The notes: a model not told the origin generated them from the letters alone. A DNA stretch of 51,449 nucleotides from Acidobacteriota bacterium (GCA_016871055.1 VFZW01000006.1:1-51449); one strand, 5' to 3'; counted from the first letter of the stretch, positions 25,920-34,807 are shown. Made by a program: numbers and translations.

Positions 25920-27713
25920 CTAACGCGCGAACCCCACCGACGCCAAGACCATGCCCAGCCGCCGCGCGTCGGCTTGTTGCGCGATCGCTTTGTCGATGGC
26001 GACTTCGACTTGCGCGTCTTCGTTGCTCGGGGCGAGGGGTTTCGTCTTGATCGTGTGCAGGCCGGGGCCGGGCAACGTTACGGAGTGCACGACGGCTCCG
26101 TCCAGTTTGATCGTCACGACGCGGCCGGGGGCTGACGGCGGCAGGTAGAGCACGACTTCGATCGGCGCGTCCGACGACGGCCGCTTAAGTTGGAAGATCG
26201 CGTTCGGCTCGGCCCAGCGCGATTTGTCCTCAAGCTCGAAGACGCCGGCGACGATGTGGCGATCGGCTTCGGGATCGTTCATTGTCAGGAACGACTTTGT
26301 CGGCTTGTGCGCGACGATGGCTTCGTACGTCACGGTGTCGATCGGAGCGGTCGAAATGTCGAAAGGCCGAAGCCCTTGCTGCACGGTCGAGAAGCCGGAC
26401 CGCGAGTTGATGCCGATGATGCGGAGCGGAATTTGCGACGTGATGGACTCGGTTTTCAGCACGTTGCCAGGCTTGTGGGGGATCGCGGTGAGCTGGCTCG
26501 ATACGATCCACTCGCCGGGCAACACGCGTTGATTGCGTTCGAGCGGCACGCCGCCTTGTGACTCGAGATAGAAGCGCGCGCCGAGTTCCGTGTTGATCCA
26601 CACGCGCCGGTCGTCGGGAATTTTCAATGCGCGATATGCGTCCCAGTGTTGATAGTTCACGACGGCGAGTAAGAAGCCGGGCACAAGTGTCGCGGCGACG
26701 TGCCACGGCCGGGCGCGTTCGGCGGCGAGGATCGCGACGGGCAGAACGAGGGGCAGCAGATAGCGCGATGCGCCCGCAAAGAAAATCACGATCGCCGCGG
26801 CGAAGAAAAGCAGTACCCAGTGGCCGAGCCATTTTTCACGACGCATCTGCGCCAGCAACATCGCGCCCGCGCCGACCGAGACCCAGCAGAGCGGATTCGG
26901 ATCGAAATAGGCTGCCACGGCCGCTGGCAACAGAGCGAACAGCCAGTCGCGGCGCTGCCAGAGCAGTGGCGTCGTCAACCACGCCAGGTGGCCAAGCAGC
27001 CCAATGGCATTGCGAATCTTGTTGGTCAACTTTTGCAGTCCGTAGGTTTCGAAGTAGCCGCCGAGCACCTGGACGGGCAACGTTCCGCTGGTGGCGCGTT
27101 CGAAGAGTTGCCACCCGCCGAGCACCGCGGGAATTACACCGAGCAGCCACAACGGGCCGGTTCGGCGCAGATACAAGATCGGGATGAGGACGACGCTTTG
27201 ATAGCCCGAGAATGCCGCGAAGATCATCGCGACGCCGCACGCAAGCCAGCGTTCGTTTAAGTGCAGCGCGATCGTCAGCAACCAGAACGCAACCAGCGGA
27301 AGATCACTTTCGAGCGAGTTGCCGTTGACGACAAACGGCGGCGCGGCGCAGAACAGGAGTGTCGCGAGCAGCGGCTTTTGTGTGAAATGCCGGGCGATCG
27401 ATAGCGCCGAGAGCGCCGCGATCAGCGAGAAGAGGATGTAGGCGGCGTGGAAGACGGGTTCATGGACGTCCTTGAAAATCGCCAGCAGCGCGCCGAGAAA
27501 CCAGACGTTGAACGGAGGATGCGGATGGCCCTGCATCGAGACGTCGACGCCCCCGAAAACGTAGTGGGCGCAAAGCGGATGGAGCGGGTCGATCTGCGCA
27601 TGCTGAGCGCCGTAGAGATAGTAGACGTCGTCGCCGAGAATCGCCTGATTCAGAAACGGCAGACGAAGGAACAAGACAAAGGCGACGACCGCGATCGTCT
27701 GCCTGTTCCACAT
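25920..27713 (-). CDS. GT39/PMT-like integral membrane glycosyltransferase
   Basis: The protein has 597 residues. About ten hydrophobic helices run from VVAFVLFLRLPFL onward. The first loop carries the acidic pair in LGDDVYYLYG, as in GT-C enzymes that use lipid-linked sugars, and NSLESDLPLVAF fits the second loop. The last 200 residues form a beta-rich extracytoplasmic domain. Such enzymes add sugars to lipids or proteins at the outer face of the inner membrane. It starts 2 bases after the gcvH stop, so it is co-transcribed with gcvT-gcvH although no functional link is evident. Confidence 0.68.
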   Translation of the reverse strand: MWNRQTIAVVAFVLFLRLPFLNQAILGDDVYYLYGAQHAQIDPLHPLCAHYVFGGVDVSMQGHPHPPFNVWFLGALLAIFKDVHEPVFHAAYILFSLIAALSALSIARHFTQKPLLATLLFCAAPPFVVNGNSLESDLPLVAFWLLTIALHLNERWLACGVAMIFAAFSGYQSVVLIPILYLRRTGPLWLLGVIPAVLGGWQLFERATSGTLPVQVLGGYFETYGLQKLTNKIRNAIGLLGHLAWLTTPLLWQRRDWLFALLPAAVAAYFDPNPLCWVSVGAGAMLLAQMRREKWLGHWVLLFFAAAIVIFFAGASRYLLPLVLPVAILAAERARPWHVAATLVPGFLLAVVNYQHWDAYRALKIPDDRRVWINTELGARFYLESQGGVPLERNQRVLPGEWIVSSQLTAIPHKPGNVLKTESITSQIPLRIIGINSRSGFSTVQQGLRPFDISTAPIDTVTYEAIVAHKPTKSFLTMNDPEADRHIVAGVFELEDKSRWAEPNAIFQLKRPSSDAPIEVVLYLPPSAPGRVVTIKLDGAVVHSVTLPGPGLHTIKTKPLAPSNEDAQVEVAIDKAIAQQADARRLGMVLASVGFAR

Positions 27714-27715
27714 CG

Positions 27716-28093
27716 CTATTCGCCGAGATAGGCCTTGTAGTCGGCCGCCGACAGCAAGCCCTCAAGTTGTGACGGGTCGCTCAGCTTGATCTTCACGAGC
27801 CACGCCGTGCCGTGGGGATCGGAATTCAAGCGCTCGGGCGCGCTTGTGAGTTCGGTGTTCGACTCGACGACTTCGCCGGTCACCGGCGAGTAGATGTCCG
27901 ACACGGCCTTCACCGATTCCACCGAGCCGAGCGTCTTGCCCTGTTCGACCGCCGTTCCGGGTTTGGGCAAATCGACGTAGACGATGTCGCCGAGTTCGTG
28001 CTGCGCGTGGTCGGTGATGCCGATGGTGCCGGTGTCGCCTTCAACCAGGATCCACTCATGCTCTTTGGTGTACTTGAAATTTTCCGGATACAT
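27716..28093 (-). CDS. gcvH: Glycine cleavage system H protein
   Basis: The protein has 125 residues from the ATG at 28093, the normal GcvH length; the longer track ORF reads through gcvT. The lipoyl-lysine motif is present (GSVESVKAVSDIYSP, Lys62), as is the N-terminal KYTKEHEWI. It carries the aminomethyl arm of glycine between GcvP, GcvT and lipoamide dehydrogenase. Its start shares a base with the gcvT stop (TAATG). gcvP is not in this window. Confidence 0.95.
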   Translation of the reverse strand: MYPENFKYTKEHEWILVEGDTGTIGITDHAQHELGDIVYVDLPKPGTAVEQGKTLGSVESVKAVSDIYSPVTGEVVESNTELTSAPERLNSDPHGTAWLVKIKLSDPSQLEGLLSAADYKAYLGE

Positions 28094-29193
28094 TATTTGG
28101 CTCGCTTGTAGAAAGGCGTTGGGATGATTTCCGCGTCGACGGGCTGGTTGCGCACCATGACTTGGATCGATTGACCGGCGCCTGCTTTGGCGGCTGGGAC
28201 GTAGCAGAGGCCGATGTTGAGATTGAGAGTTGGCGCGGGGCCGCCGGATGTAACCCATCCCGCCGGAGCGCCGTCGATGTGGAGTTCGTAGCCGTCGCGG
28301 CCGATGCCGCGGCCGTTCATCTTGAACCCGGCCAGTTTGCGTTTGACGCCGGCGGCCTTGGCCTCTTCGAGTTTTGCCTTGCCGAGGAAGTCCTTTTCGA
28401 ATTTGACGATCCACGACAGCCCCGCTTCGAGCGGGTTGATGGTCGCGTCGATCTCGTGGCCATAGAGCGCCATCGCGGCTTCGAGGCGCAGGGTGTTGCG
28501 GGCACCGAGGCCCGCGGGCTTAACGCCAAACTCTTCGCCCGCCTGCATGAGTTCTTTCCAAATGCGCGGGGCTTCATCGTTGGCGGTGTAGATTTCGAAG
28601 CCGTCTTCGCCGGTGTAGCCGGTGCGTGCGATGCGCGCGGGCGTGCCAGCGACTTCGCCGTCCTGAAACCAATAATACTTGACCGGCGCGAGTTCGGTTG
28701 CCGTCAGCTTTTGCAAAGTGGCAAGCGCCTTCGGGCCTTGCACGGCGATCTGCGAAAGGCGGGGGCCGGCGTTCTCGACGGCGCAGTCGAAGCGGTTCTG
28801 CTCGACGATGTGCGCGAAGTCTTTGTCTTGATTCGAGGCGTTGACGCAGAGGAAGTAGTGATCGCCGGTGACCTTGTGGACGAGGATGTCGTCGACGAAC
28901 CCGCCGTGTTCGTAGAGGAGACCGGAGTAGTGCGCTTGGCCGATCTGCAGCTTCGCCGCGTTGTTGGTCGAGACCCAGTTGACCAGATCCAGCGCTTGCG
29001 GACCCCGGACTTCGATCTCGCCCATGTGTGAAACGTCGAACAGTCCGACGGCGGTGCGGACGGTGTTGTGTTCGTCGATGATGCCCGTGTATTGGACGGG
29101 CATGTCCCATCCGCCGAAGTCGATCATCTTGCCGCCGGCGGCGCGATGGGTGGCGTTCAGGGAGGTAGTTTGCAGCGCTGGGGCCGAATGCAT
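28093..29193 (-). CDS. gcvT: Aminomethyltransferase (glycine cleavage T protein)
   Basis: The protein has 366 residues, the usual GcvT length. N-terminal HRAAGGKMIDFGGWDMPVQY, the VGLFDVSHMGEI motif, folate-site Asp region and TGYTGEDGFEIY are all clear. It releases ammonia and passes the methylene group from the H protein to tetrahydrofolate in the cytoplasm. It is followed by gcvH and the GT39-like gene. A -10/-35 pair lies just upstream; I looked for a glycine riboswitch in the short upstream gap and saw none. Confidence 0.95.
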   Translation of the reverse strand: MHSAPALQTTSLNATHRAAGGKMIDFGGWDMPVQYTGIIDEHNTVRTAVGLFDVSHMGEIEVRGPQALDLVNWVSTNNAAKLQIGQAHYSGLLYEHGGFVDDILVHKVTGDHYFLCVNASNQDKDFAHIVEQNRFDCAVENAGPRLSQIAVQGPKALATLQKLTATELAPVKYYWFQDGEVAGTPARIARTGYTGEDGFEIYTANDEAPRIWKELMQAGEEFGVKPAGLGARNTLRLEAAMALYGHEIDATINPLEAGLSWIVKFEKDFLGKAKLEEAKAAGVKRKLAGFKMNGRGIGRDGYELHIDGAPAGWVTSGGPAPTLNLNIGLCYVPAAKAGAGQSIQVMVRNQPVDAEIIPTPFYKRAK

Positions 29194-29202
29194 GAAACAC
29201 TC

Positions 29203-29232
29203 AGGATAGCGGGGTTGCGGTCAGGCGGGCAA
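29203..29232 (-). promoter_or_regulatory. Putative gcvT promoter (-35 TTGCCC, -10 TATCCT)
   Basis: On the minus strand TTGCCC (29232-29227) and TATCCT (29208-29203) are 18 bases apart, and the -10 ends 9 bases before the gcvT ATG. It is the best-formed promoter seen in the window. Confidence 0.45.
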
Positions 29233-29234
29233 GC

Positions 29235-29240
29235 TAGACT
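29235..29240 (+). promoter_or_regulatory. Putative -10 box (TAGACT) for nuclease-family gene
   Basis: TAGACT ends 10 bases before the TTG at 29251, followed by AGGA. The same hexamer precedes the NHL gene. Confidence 0.33.
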
Positions 29241-29250
29241 AGGAACATTG

Positions 29251-30099
29251 TTGCCGAATCGTCCGGTTACCTTCCTGTTCTGGAATCTCGGGAGGAAGAA
29301 TTTGACCGATGCCGTTGTTGCCGCCGTCGCGTAACATGGCGTGGACATTTTGATTTTGGCGGAGGCGGAGGCGTTTTCGATAGGGCAATGCATCGTTGGC
29401 CTAAACCAAACCTCGCTCGCGAAGTATCAGGGGCAGGAGACAGGCTCGAATAGGCTAACCATCATTTCGCGGTTCGAGGGAGCGCATTTGCAACACATCG
29501 CGGCGCCCGGTCCACCTCGCGATTCGCGTTGGGCATTTCATAAGCTACTGCGTCCGGGGCTGGATCCGGCGTTGATCGTAAGCGTCCATCTCCGAAGCAA
29601 GCTCTCAGCTTCCGAGAACGATCAATACGCAAGAGTGCGCCGGCTCAGCGAAGAGATTGTGCGATTGGAAACAACGGAGAAGACCACTCGCACAGTAGTC
29701 GTGGGCGACTTCAACATGGACCCGTTCGATGTTGGCATGCAGGCGTGCGACGGAATGCACGCCCTGCTGTCAAAACAAGAGATTGCGGTTCACCGCGGAG
29801 CGCGGATTCACGATACACGTAGCTACCGCATGTTTTTCAATCCGGCGTGGCGTTTGCATGGAGAGCAGTCCGACGGACCGCCCGGGAGCTACTATTTCCG
29901 AGGGGATGGTGTGCTTGTGCAGTATTGGCATCTCTTCGATCAAGTACTCGTCCGTCCGGCGTTGGTTGACGGCCTGTCAGTCAGTGGCGTTCGAATTCTC
30001 GACGCAGTCGCGGGAGGATCGTTGCTCGATAGCTCCGGGCGGCCCGACAGAATCCGTTTCTCGGACCATCTGCCCCTGTTGTTCCACCTGAGAATTTGA
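29251..30099 (+). pseudogene. Endonuclease/exonuclease/phosphatase-family gene with in-frame stop
   Basis: The family N-terminus lies upstream of the track's ORF in the same frame: from a TTG at 29251 (AGGA upstream) it reads VTFLFWNLGRKNLTDAVVAAVA, then a TAA at 29332-29334, then HGVDILILAEAEAF without any frame change. All expected metal and catalytic motifs are present around the stop: WN, the Glu in LAEAEA, GDFNMDP and SDHLP near the C-terminus. The simplest reading is a GAA or CAA codon mutated to TAA. A GTG at 29341 could restart translation but would lose the WN motif. The DNA is visibly less GC-rich than gcvT or recJ, suggesting transfer. It sits next to a small gene of unknown function. 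Confidence 0.75.
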
Positions 30100-30111
30100 C
30101 ATGATTTGGTC

Positions 30112-30507
30112 ATGGGTGTTAAAGATGTCTGGCCTGAACTCACGCCAAGTAACGAACTGACACCGCTTGGCATACTTCGCAAGCAGGCGTCGCTACTTTT
30201 TCGCAAAACGAATGGACTGCTCGAAGGAGAAGTCGTCACCGACGGAAAGGGCGGCGTTTTTCTTCACCGCTTTAATGTCGTTGCACCTGCTTTGGGTTAC
30301 TTCAAGCATGAACTGTTTTCTATCGGGCACGGGTTAAACTCTTATCCGCTTACAGGAACTAACTCAAAAGGAGAACAGACAGCAATCAAGTCGGAAGACG
30401 AGCTGTATGGGTGGATCGCAGCCCAAATCATCGATCAGAAGCCAGCGCTTGAGCGCCTGCTCAACGAAAGCATGACCGATTCCATGCGCGCCGAACTCGT
30501 CGGCTAA
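30112..30507 (+). CDS. Hypothetical protein, partner of the nuclease-family gene
   Basis: The protein has 131 residues from the ATG at 30112; the track's TTG at 30106 is two codons earlier. It mixes strands (GLLEGEVVTDGKGGVFLHRFNVVAP) with a helical C-terminus (DELYGWIAAQIIDQKPALERLLNE). There is no signal peptide and no family I recognise. The gap to the nuclease-family stop is only 12 bases and the base composition matches, so the two probably arrived together. It overlaps the recJ stop by 4 bases. Confidence 0.6.
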   Translation: MGVKDVWPELTPSNELTPLGILRKQASLLFRKTNGLLEGEVVTDGKGGVFLHRFNVVAPALGYFKHELFSIGHGLNSYPLTGTNSKGEQTAIKSEDELYGWIAAQIIDQKPALERLLNESMTDSMRAELVG

Positions 30508-32234
30508 CGCAAATCCTTCAACACCAACCCCCAGGCCGCGCCGCCGCGGTCCTTGCTCCACAGATCCTCTTCCAGTTGCGCCGCGGCATCGATTGTCGCT
30601 CCTGCCGGCACGTCGTCAATGCGGTCGGCTATGCTCCAACCCTTCACCATCTTTGCAACGCCGTTCTGGGCGAGGTGCATGAACAGATGCTTCTCGTTCT
30701 TTACCTGCGGGGGCCGGGCCACCTTCGCCTTCTGAATCGCGAACACAGGGACCGGATTGCCGTTGCCGAACGGCGCCAGCGACAGGACCTCGGCGGCGGA
30801 CTCGTCGGTCAATTCATCGAGCGTCACCACCGCGTCGCAATCGACGATTGGCGCCAGATCTTCGGGAGCGAGTTTCGACGCCGCGTAGCTCTGGAACAGC
30901 ACACGGAAATCGTTGATGTTTTCGATCTTGAGCTTGCACCCGGCGGCTTGGCGATGTCCGCCGAAACGCGTGAATACGCCGCTCATCGACTCCATTGCTT
31001 CGAGCAGATGGAAGATCGCCGGGCTGCGCCCGGAGCCGTGGGCGTCGCCGGTGGCGGGGTCTTCGCTCAACACGAACACGGGCCGCGAGTAGCGCTCGGC
31101 GAGGCGGCCGGCGACGATGCCGATCACGCCTTGATGCCATCCCGCGCCAGAGAACACAAGCCCCGCCTGCTCATCGGTCACCGGCACTTGCTCGCATGCG
31201 GCGAGGATGTTGTCGCGAATTTCGGCTTCGGTCTGTTGTCGCTCCTTGTTCAACTCGTCGAGCTTGCGGGCGATCGATTGCACCTTCGACTCGTCGCTTG
31301 ACAGAAACAGCTCGATCACGTTGGAGGCGTGATCCATGCGGCCCGCGGCGTTGAGGCGCGGGGCGATCTGGAAGGCGACTTGCCTCGCCGACGGCGCGAT
31401 GCCGATGCGAATGCCCGCTACTTCGAACAGCGCCTTGAGGCCCGCATTGCGCGGATCTTTCAATCCTTCGAGGCCGTGTTTGACGATGATGCGGTTCTCG
31501 CCGGTTAACGGAACAACATCGGCGACGGTGGCGATCGCGACCAACTTGAGCAACGATGCCAGCATCGATTTTCGCCGTGCCTCGGGCCAGTCGAGTTGCT
31601 TCATGATGGCGTGCCCGAGCTTCCACGCAACGGCCGCGCCGCAGAGGTTTTTCTCGGGGTAGTTGCAATCGGGCCGGTTGGGGTTGATGACGGCGAGCGC
31701 GGGCGGCAGCGCGTCTTCCGGCAGATGATGATCGGTGACGATGACATCGATGCCGTGCGCGTTGGCGCGCTCGACGACTTCCGTGGCGCGGATGCCGGTG
31801 TCGACGCTGATGATGAGATTGACGTTCTCGGCGCGGGCTTGATCGACGACCTCGCCGCGCATGCCGTAGCCTTCGCGGATACGGTGCGGAACGTGATAGC
31901 CGACCTCGGCGCCGGCCAGTTTCAGCACCGTGTGGAGGATAACGATGGACGAAGTTCCGTCGACGTCGTAGTCGCCGTAAAGAAGAATCTTGTCGCGGCG
32001 GGCGATGGCGTCCCGGATGCGTTGCGCGGCCTTGGCCATGCCGGCGAGCAGGAACGGATCGTGGCAGTCGTCGATGTTGGGATGAAGAAAACGTGTGGCC
32101 GCTCGCGGCGTACACACGCCGCGTTTCCACAGGACTCGCGCCGCGGGCATGGCTATGCCGGTTGCGCGCGCGAGAGCCGCGATCTCCGCGTGCGGGAAAT
32201 CGGGAATCAACCAGCGGGCGCGGCTGCCGCTCAT
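30504..32234 (-). CDS. recJ: Single-stranded-DNA-specific exonuclease RecJ
   Basis: The protein has 576 residues, a normal RecJ length. The DHH phosphoesterase motifs are clear: LLYGDYDVDGTSS, ISVDTGI, VIVTDHHLPED and NPNRPDC. The DHHA1 region contains GSGRSPAIFHL and FGGHRQAAGC. RecJ degrades 5' single strands in recombination and mismatch or base-excision repair. The start shares a base with the upstream stop (TGATG), so it is translated as the last gene of the microcompartment-related operon, an unusual setting. Confidence 0.93.
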   Translation of the reverse strand: MSGSRARWLIPDFPHAEIAALARATGIAMPAARVLWKRGVCTPRAATRFLHPNIDDCHDPFLLAGMAKAAQRIRDAIARRDKILLYGDYDVDGTSSIVILHTVLKLAGAEVGYHVPHRIREGYGMRGEVVDQARAENVNLIISVDTGIRATEVVERANAHGIDVIVTDHHLPEDALPPALAVINPNRPDCNYPEKNLCGAAVAWKLGHAIMKQLDWPEARRKSMLASLLKLVAIATVADVVPLTGENRIIVKHGLEGLKDPRNAGLKALFEVAGIRIGIAPSARQVAFQIAPRLNAAGRMDHASNVIELFLSSDESKVQSIARKLDELNKERQQTEAEIRDNILAACEQVPVTDEQAGLVFSGAGWHQGVIGIVAGRLAERYSRPVFVLSEDPATGDAHGSGRSPAIFHLLEAMESMSGVFTRFGGHRQAAGCKLKIENINDFRVLFQSYAASKLAPEDLAPIVDCDAVVTLDELTDESAAEVLSLAPFGNGNPVPVFAIQKAKVARPPQVKNEKHLFMHLAQNGVAKMVKGWSIADRIDDVPAGATIDAAAQLEEDLWSKDRGGAAWGLVLKDLR

Positions 32235-32743
32235 CAGTTTCGGGAGAAGAATCCGCCGCGCGGCGGCGTGTTATCGTCGTCGTCGTCGAACGGATTCGAA
32301 TCGTCGTCGGGTTCGAGCGACATGTCAAGTTCGCTCATCACGGCAAGGACTTCCTTCATGAAGTCGCTGTGCGTTTCGAACAGGTGGATCGTATCGTTGA
32401 AGTCGAACGACAACTCAACGTTGCTGGTAAAACCGGCATAGGGCCGAATCGCCTTGAGCCGTTTTTCGCAGTCGCGGCGTTCGGCCATCGACAGGCTGGA
32501 ATCTTCGAGTTCCGCTTTGAGGTCATCGAGGAGCTCGTTGCTCAACTCGCGCGAGTGAACAACGATCAGCTTGATGCCGAGCTTCGCCGCGCCAGCGAGG
32601 AATTCCTTGAAATCGGGATGCTGGCGAGTGTCCCACATCAAAATGCGGCCTTCGTCGGTCATTCGTGTCACACCGTGAAAGGCAACCATACCCAACTCGT
32701 TGATGTGTTCGACGGCAGCGCCTTTGAGTTTATCGAGATCCAT
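32234..32743 (-). CDS. Conserved-looking hypothetical protein between aldehyde dehydrogenase and recJ
   Basis: The protein has 169 residues. Its first half looks like an alpha/beta fold (EGRILMWDTRQHPDFKEFLAGAAKLGIKLIVVHS). The second half contains SNVELSFDFNDTIHLFETHSDF, and the tail is strongly acidic (PDDDSNPFDDDDD) before GGFFSRN. I do not recognise the family. It starts 3 bases after the aldehyde dehydrogenase stop and overlaps the recJ start, so it belongs to this operon. Confidence 0.75.
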   Translation of the reverse strand: MDLDKLKGAAVEHINELGMVAFHGVTRMTDEGRILMWDTRQHPDFKEFLAGAAKLGIKLIVVHSRELSNELLDDLKAELEDSSLSMAERRDCEKRLKAIRPYAGFTSNVELSFDFNDTIHLFETHSDFMKEVLAVMSELDMSLEPDDDSNPFDDDDDNTPPRGGFFSRN

Positions 32744-32746
32744 TTG

Positions 32747-34501
32747 TTACCTTTGCGCGGAGATTAGTAGTTCGTCCTTTTGCGTATTCGCCAACTCGCG
32801 CGCGGATGGCGTGACGATCGCCTTCGCGGAAATGTAGATTTTGCGCCCCGCGCGAATTGCTTCGCGGACATCCGCTTCGCATACGAAGTCTGACACAGCG
32901 ACGGGCTTCTCCGCTGGGCCCGGCTTCGAAGCTTCCGGCGTGCGCCTCGGCGCCGAGCACGGTTCGCAGGTTGTGATGATGCCTTTCGATTCGAGGAACT
33001 TGTCGACGATGTCGGCGGTGGGCGATGCGGCTGGCTTTGGGGCTGCACCCTTCCCGCCAAGGAATCGATCGACCGCGGCCGAGATGCGGGCGCGATCGAC
33101 GGGGCCGCTCGAAACGGCAGCGGAAAGCTTTGCCGGCTCGTCTTGCGACCACGGCCGGATGCCCCACGCCAGGCGCTTGATGTTGATGAGGTGCATCGGC
33201 GTGACGTTGTCGCCGGTGGCATTGCCCGCGACGGCGCCGCAGCCGAGGGTCATCGCGGGGAACAAGCCCGTGGTGATGCCGACCGAGCCTTGCGGCGTAG
33301 GAGTGTTGGCGAGCACGCGGAAAGCGGGCATGCGTTCGGCGAAGACACGGGCCTTCGCTTCGTCGTTGGTGTAGATGCCGCAGGTGTGGCCGAGTCCGTG
33401 GAATCGAAGAATCGCTTCGCACGCGTTGAGGGCGGCGTCGAAGCTTTCGACGAAGTGGAGCGCGAGGACGGGCGAGAGCTTTTCGGCGGATAGGGGAAAA
33501 TCGCGGCCGATGCCGGCAACTTCGGCGGCGAGCACGCGCGTTGAATCGGGCACTGTGAAGCCGGCGCGTTTAGCGATTTCGGCGGCGGCGTGGCCGACGA
33601 GATCCGGATTGACCGTCGTGCCCTTGCTGAACAGCACGCGCGCGAGAGCCTTGGCCTGCGTGTCGTCGCAAAGAAAGGTGCCGTTCGCTTGCAGCGCGCT
33701 CAGAACATTTTGACGAATCTTCGTTTCAGCGACGATCGTCTGTTCGGACGAGCACAGCGTGCCATAGTCGAAAGTTTTGCCGGAGAGTACGCCACGCACG
33801 GCCCACTCGGTATCGGCGGTGGTGTCGACCAGCACGGGAACATTTCCCGGTCCGACGCCATACGCGGGCTTGCCACTCGAATACGCGGCCTTCACGATGC
33901 CCGCGCCGCCGGTGGAAAGAATTACCGCGGTGCGCGGGTGCTTCATCAACTCGTTGGTCGATTCCACCGTCGGCTGGGTGATGCACTGGATAATGCCTTC
34001 GGGCGCTCCCGCCGACACGGCCGCGCGATAGAGGACTTCGGCCGTCGCGCATGTGCAGCCCTTCGCGCGCGGGTGCGGGCTGAGCACAATGGCGTTGCCG
34101 GCCTTGAGCGCGATTAACGTTTTGTAGATCGCGGTGGACGTGGGATTGGTGGTTGGCAACACGGCGGCGACAACGCCGACGGGCACGGCGATCTCGGTGA
34201 CCTTTTCATCGGGGCGTTCGCGGATCACGCCGACCGTTTTCATGCCGCGCAGTTCGGCCGGCAAACGCTCGGCGGCAAACATGTTCTTGGCGAACTTGTC
34301 TTTCGCGTTGCCGTAGCCGGTCTCGTCGACGGCCATCTTGGCGAGGTGTTCGGCGTGACCCCGCGCGGCTTCAGCCATACGTTCGGCAATGGCATCGACC
34401 TGCTCTTGCGTGAACGCGCGGAACCGTTGCGCGGCGGCCCACGCCTTTTCGATTTTCGTGCGGACCTCCTGCAAGGAGATCAGATCGGGGTCTTGCAGCA
34501 T
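32747..34501 (-). CDS. CoA-acylating aldehyde dehydrogenase, microcompartment-targeted
   Basis: The protein has 584 residues. Residues 1 to about 455 follow the PduP/EutE/AdhE-N family: PTTNPTSTAIYK, GVGPGNVPVLV, catalytic Cys250 in FDYGTLCSSEQ, and a C-terminal LGHTCGIYT. The enzyme turns an aldehyde and CoA into acyl-CoA with NAD. The C-terminal 130 residues are extra: two short amphipathic helices of similar sequence (ISAAVDRFLGGKG at about 473-485; ADIVDKFLESKG at about 496-507) look like encapsulation peptides, and the end (DVREAIRAGR, IVTPSAREL) resembles the start of EutQ-type proteins. It starts 24 bases after a shell protein gene. The aldehyde substrate cannot be told from sequence. 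Confidence 0.85.
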   Translation of the reverse strand: MLQDPDLISLQEVRTKIEKAWAAAQRFRAFTQEQVDAIAERMAEAARGHAEHLAKMAVDETGYGNAKDKFAKNMFAAERLPAELRGMKTVGVIRERPDEKVTEIAVPVGVVAAVLPTTNPTSTAIYKTLIALKAGNAIVLSPHPRAKGCTCATAEVLYRAAVSAGAPEGIIQCITQPTVESTNELMKHPRTAVILSTGGAGIVKAAYSSGKPAYGVGPGNVPVLVDTTADTEWAVRGVLSGKTFDYGTLCSSEQTIVAETKIRQNVLSALQANGTFLCDDTQAKALARVLFSKGTTVNPDLVGHAAAEIAKRAGFTVPDSTRVLAAEVAGIGRDFPLSAEKLSPVLALHFVESFDAALNACEAILRFHGLGHTCGIYTNDEAKARVFAERMPAFRVLANTPTPQGSVGITTGLFPAMTLGCGAVAGNATGDNVTPMHLINIKRLAWGIRPWSQDEPAKLSAAVSSGPVDRARISAAVDRFLGGKGAAPKPAASPTADIVDKFLESKGIITTCEPCSAPRRTPEASKPGPAEKPVAVSDFVCEADVREAIRAGRKIYISAKAIVTPSARELANTQKDELLISAQR

Positions 34502-34525
34502 GGCGCGGCCGGTTGGAACGCGTTA

Positions 34526-34807
34526 CTACTTCTTGCTGTTGGCGCCGGGAAGGATCTTTTCGGTTTCAGAATGTGGATTGGGGATGACGTGCACGGCGAC
34601 CAGTTCGCCGACACGCCGCGCGGCGGCGGCGCCCGCGTCGGTGGCGGCTTTTACCGCACCCACGTCGCCGCGAACGGTGACGGTGACGTAGCCGGCGCCG
34701 ATGTATTCCTTGCCCGTCAATGTGACGTTGGCAGTCTTGACCATCGCGTCCGCCGCTTCAATCGCGCCGACGAGTCCTTTGGTTTCGACCATTCCGAGAG
34801 CTTCCAT
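34526..34807 (-). CDS. Bacterial microcompartment shell protein (BMC-H, PduA/EutM-like)
   Basis: The protein has 93 residues from the ATG at 34807, which has a strong TGGAGG upstream; the track's longer N-terminus is not needed. The single BMC domain reads [22 protein letters not shown] and [25 protein letters not shown], close to PduA. The pore loop is YIGAG, where PduA has KIGSG. Six copies form a hexameric shell tile. No BMC-T or BMC-P (pentamer) gene is in the window, so this would be a satellite locus serving a shell encoded elsewhere. Confidence 0.93.
   Translation of the reverse strand: MEALGMVETKGLVGAIEAADAMVKTANVTLTGKEYIGAGYVTVTVRGDVGAVKAATDAGAAAARRVGELVAVHVIPNPHSETEKILPGANSKK

Noticed and set aside
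25329-26135. 268-residue plus-strand ORF across the mazF-like gene and beyond
   Set aside because: Wrong frame for the toxin, and Arg-rich; it also runs into the opposing GT39 gene.
29194-29250. Possible glycine riboswitch before gcvT
   Set aside because: The gap is too short and lacks the conserved aptamer pattern.
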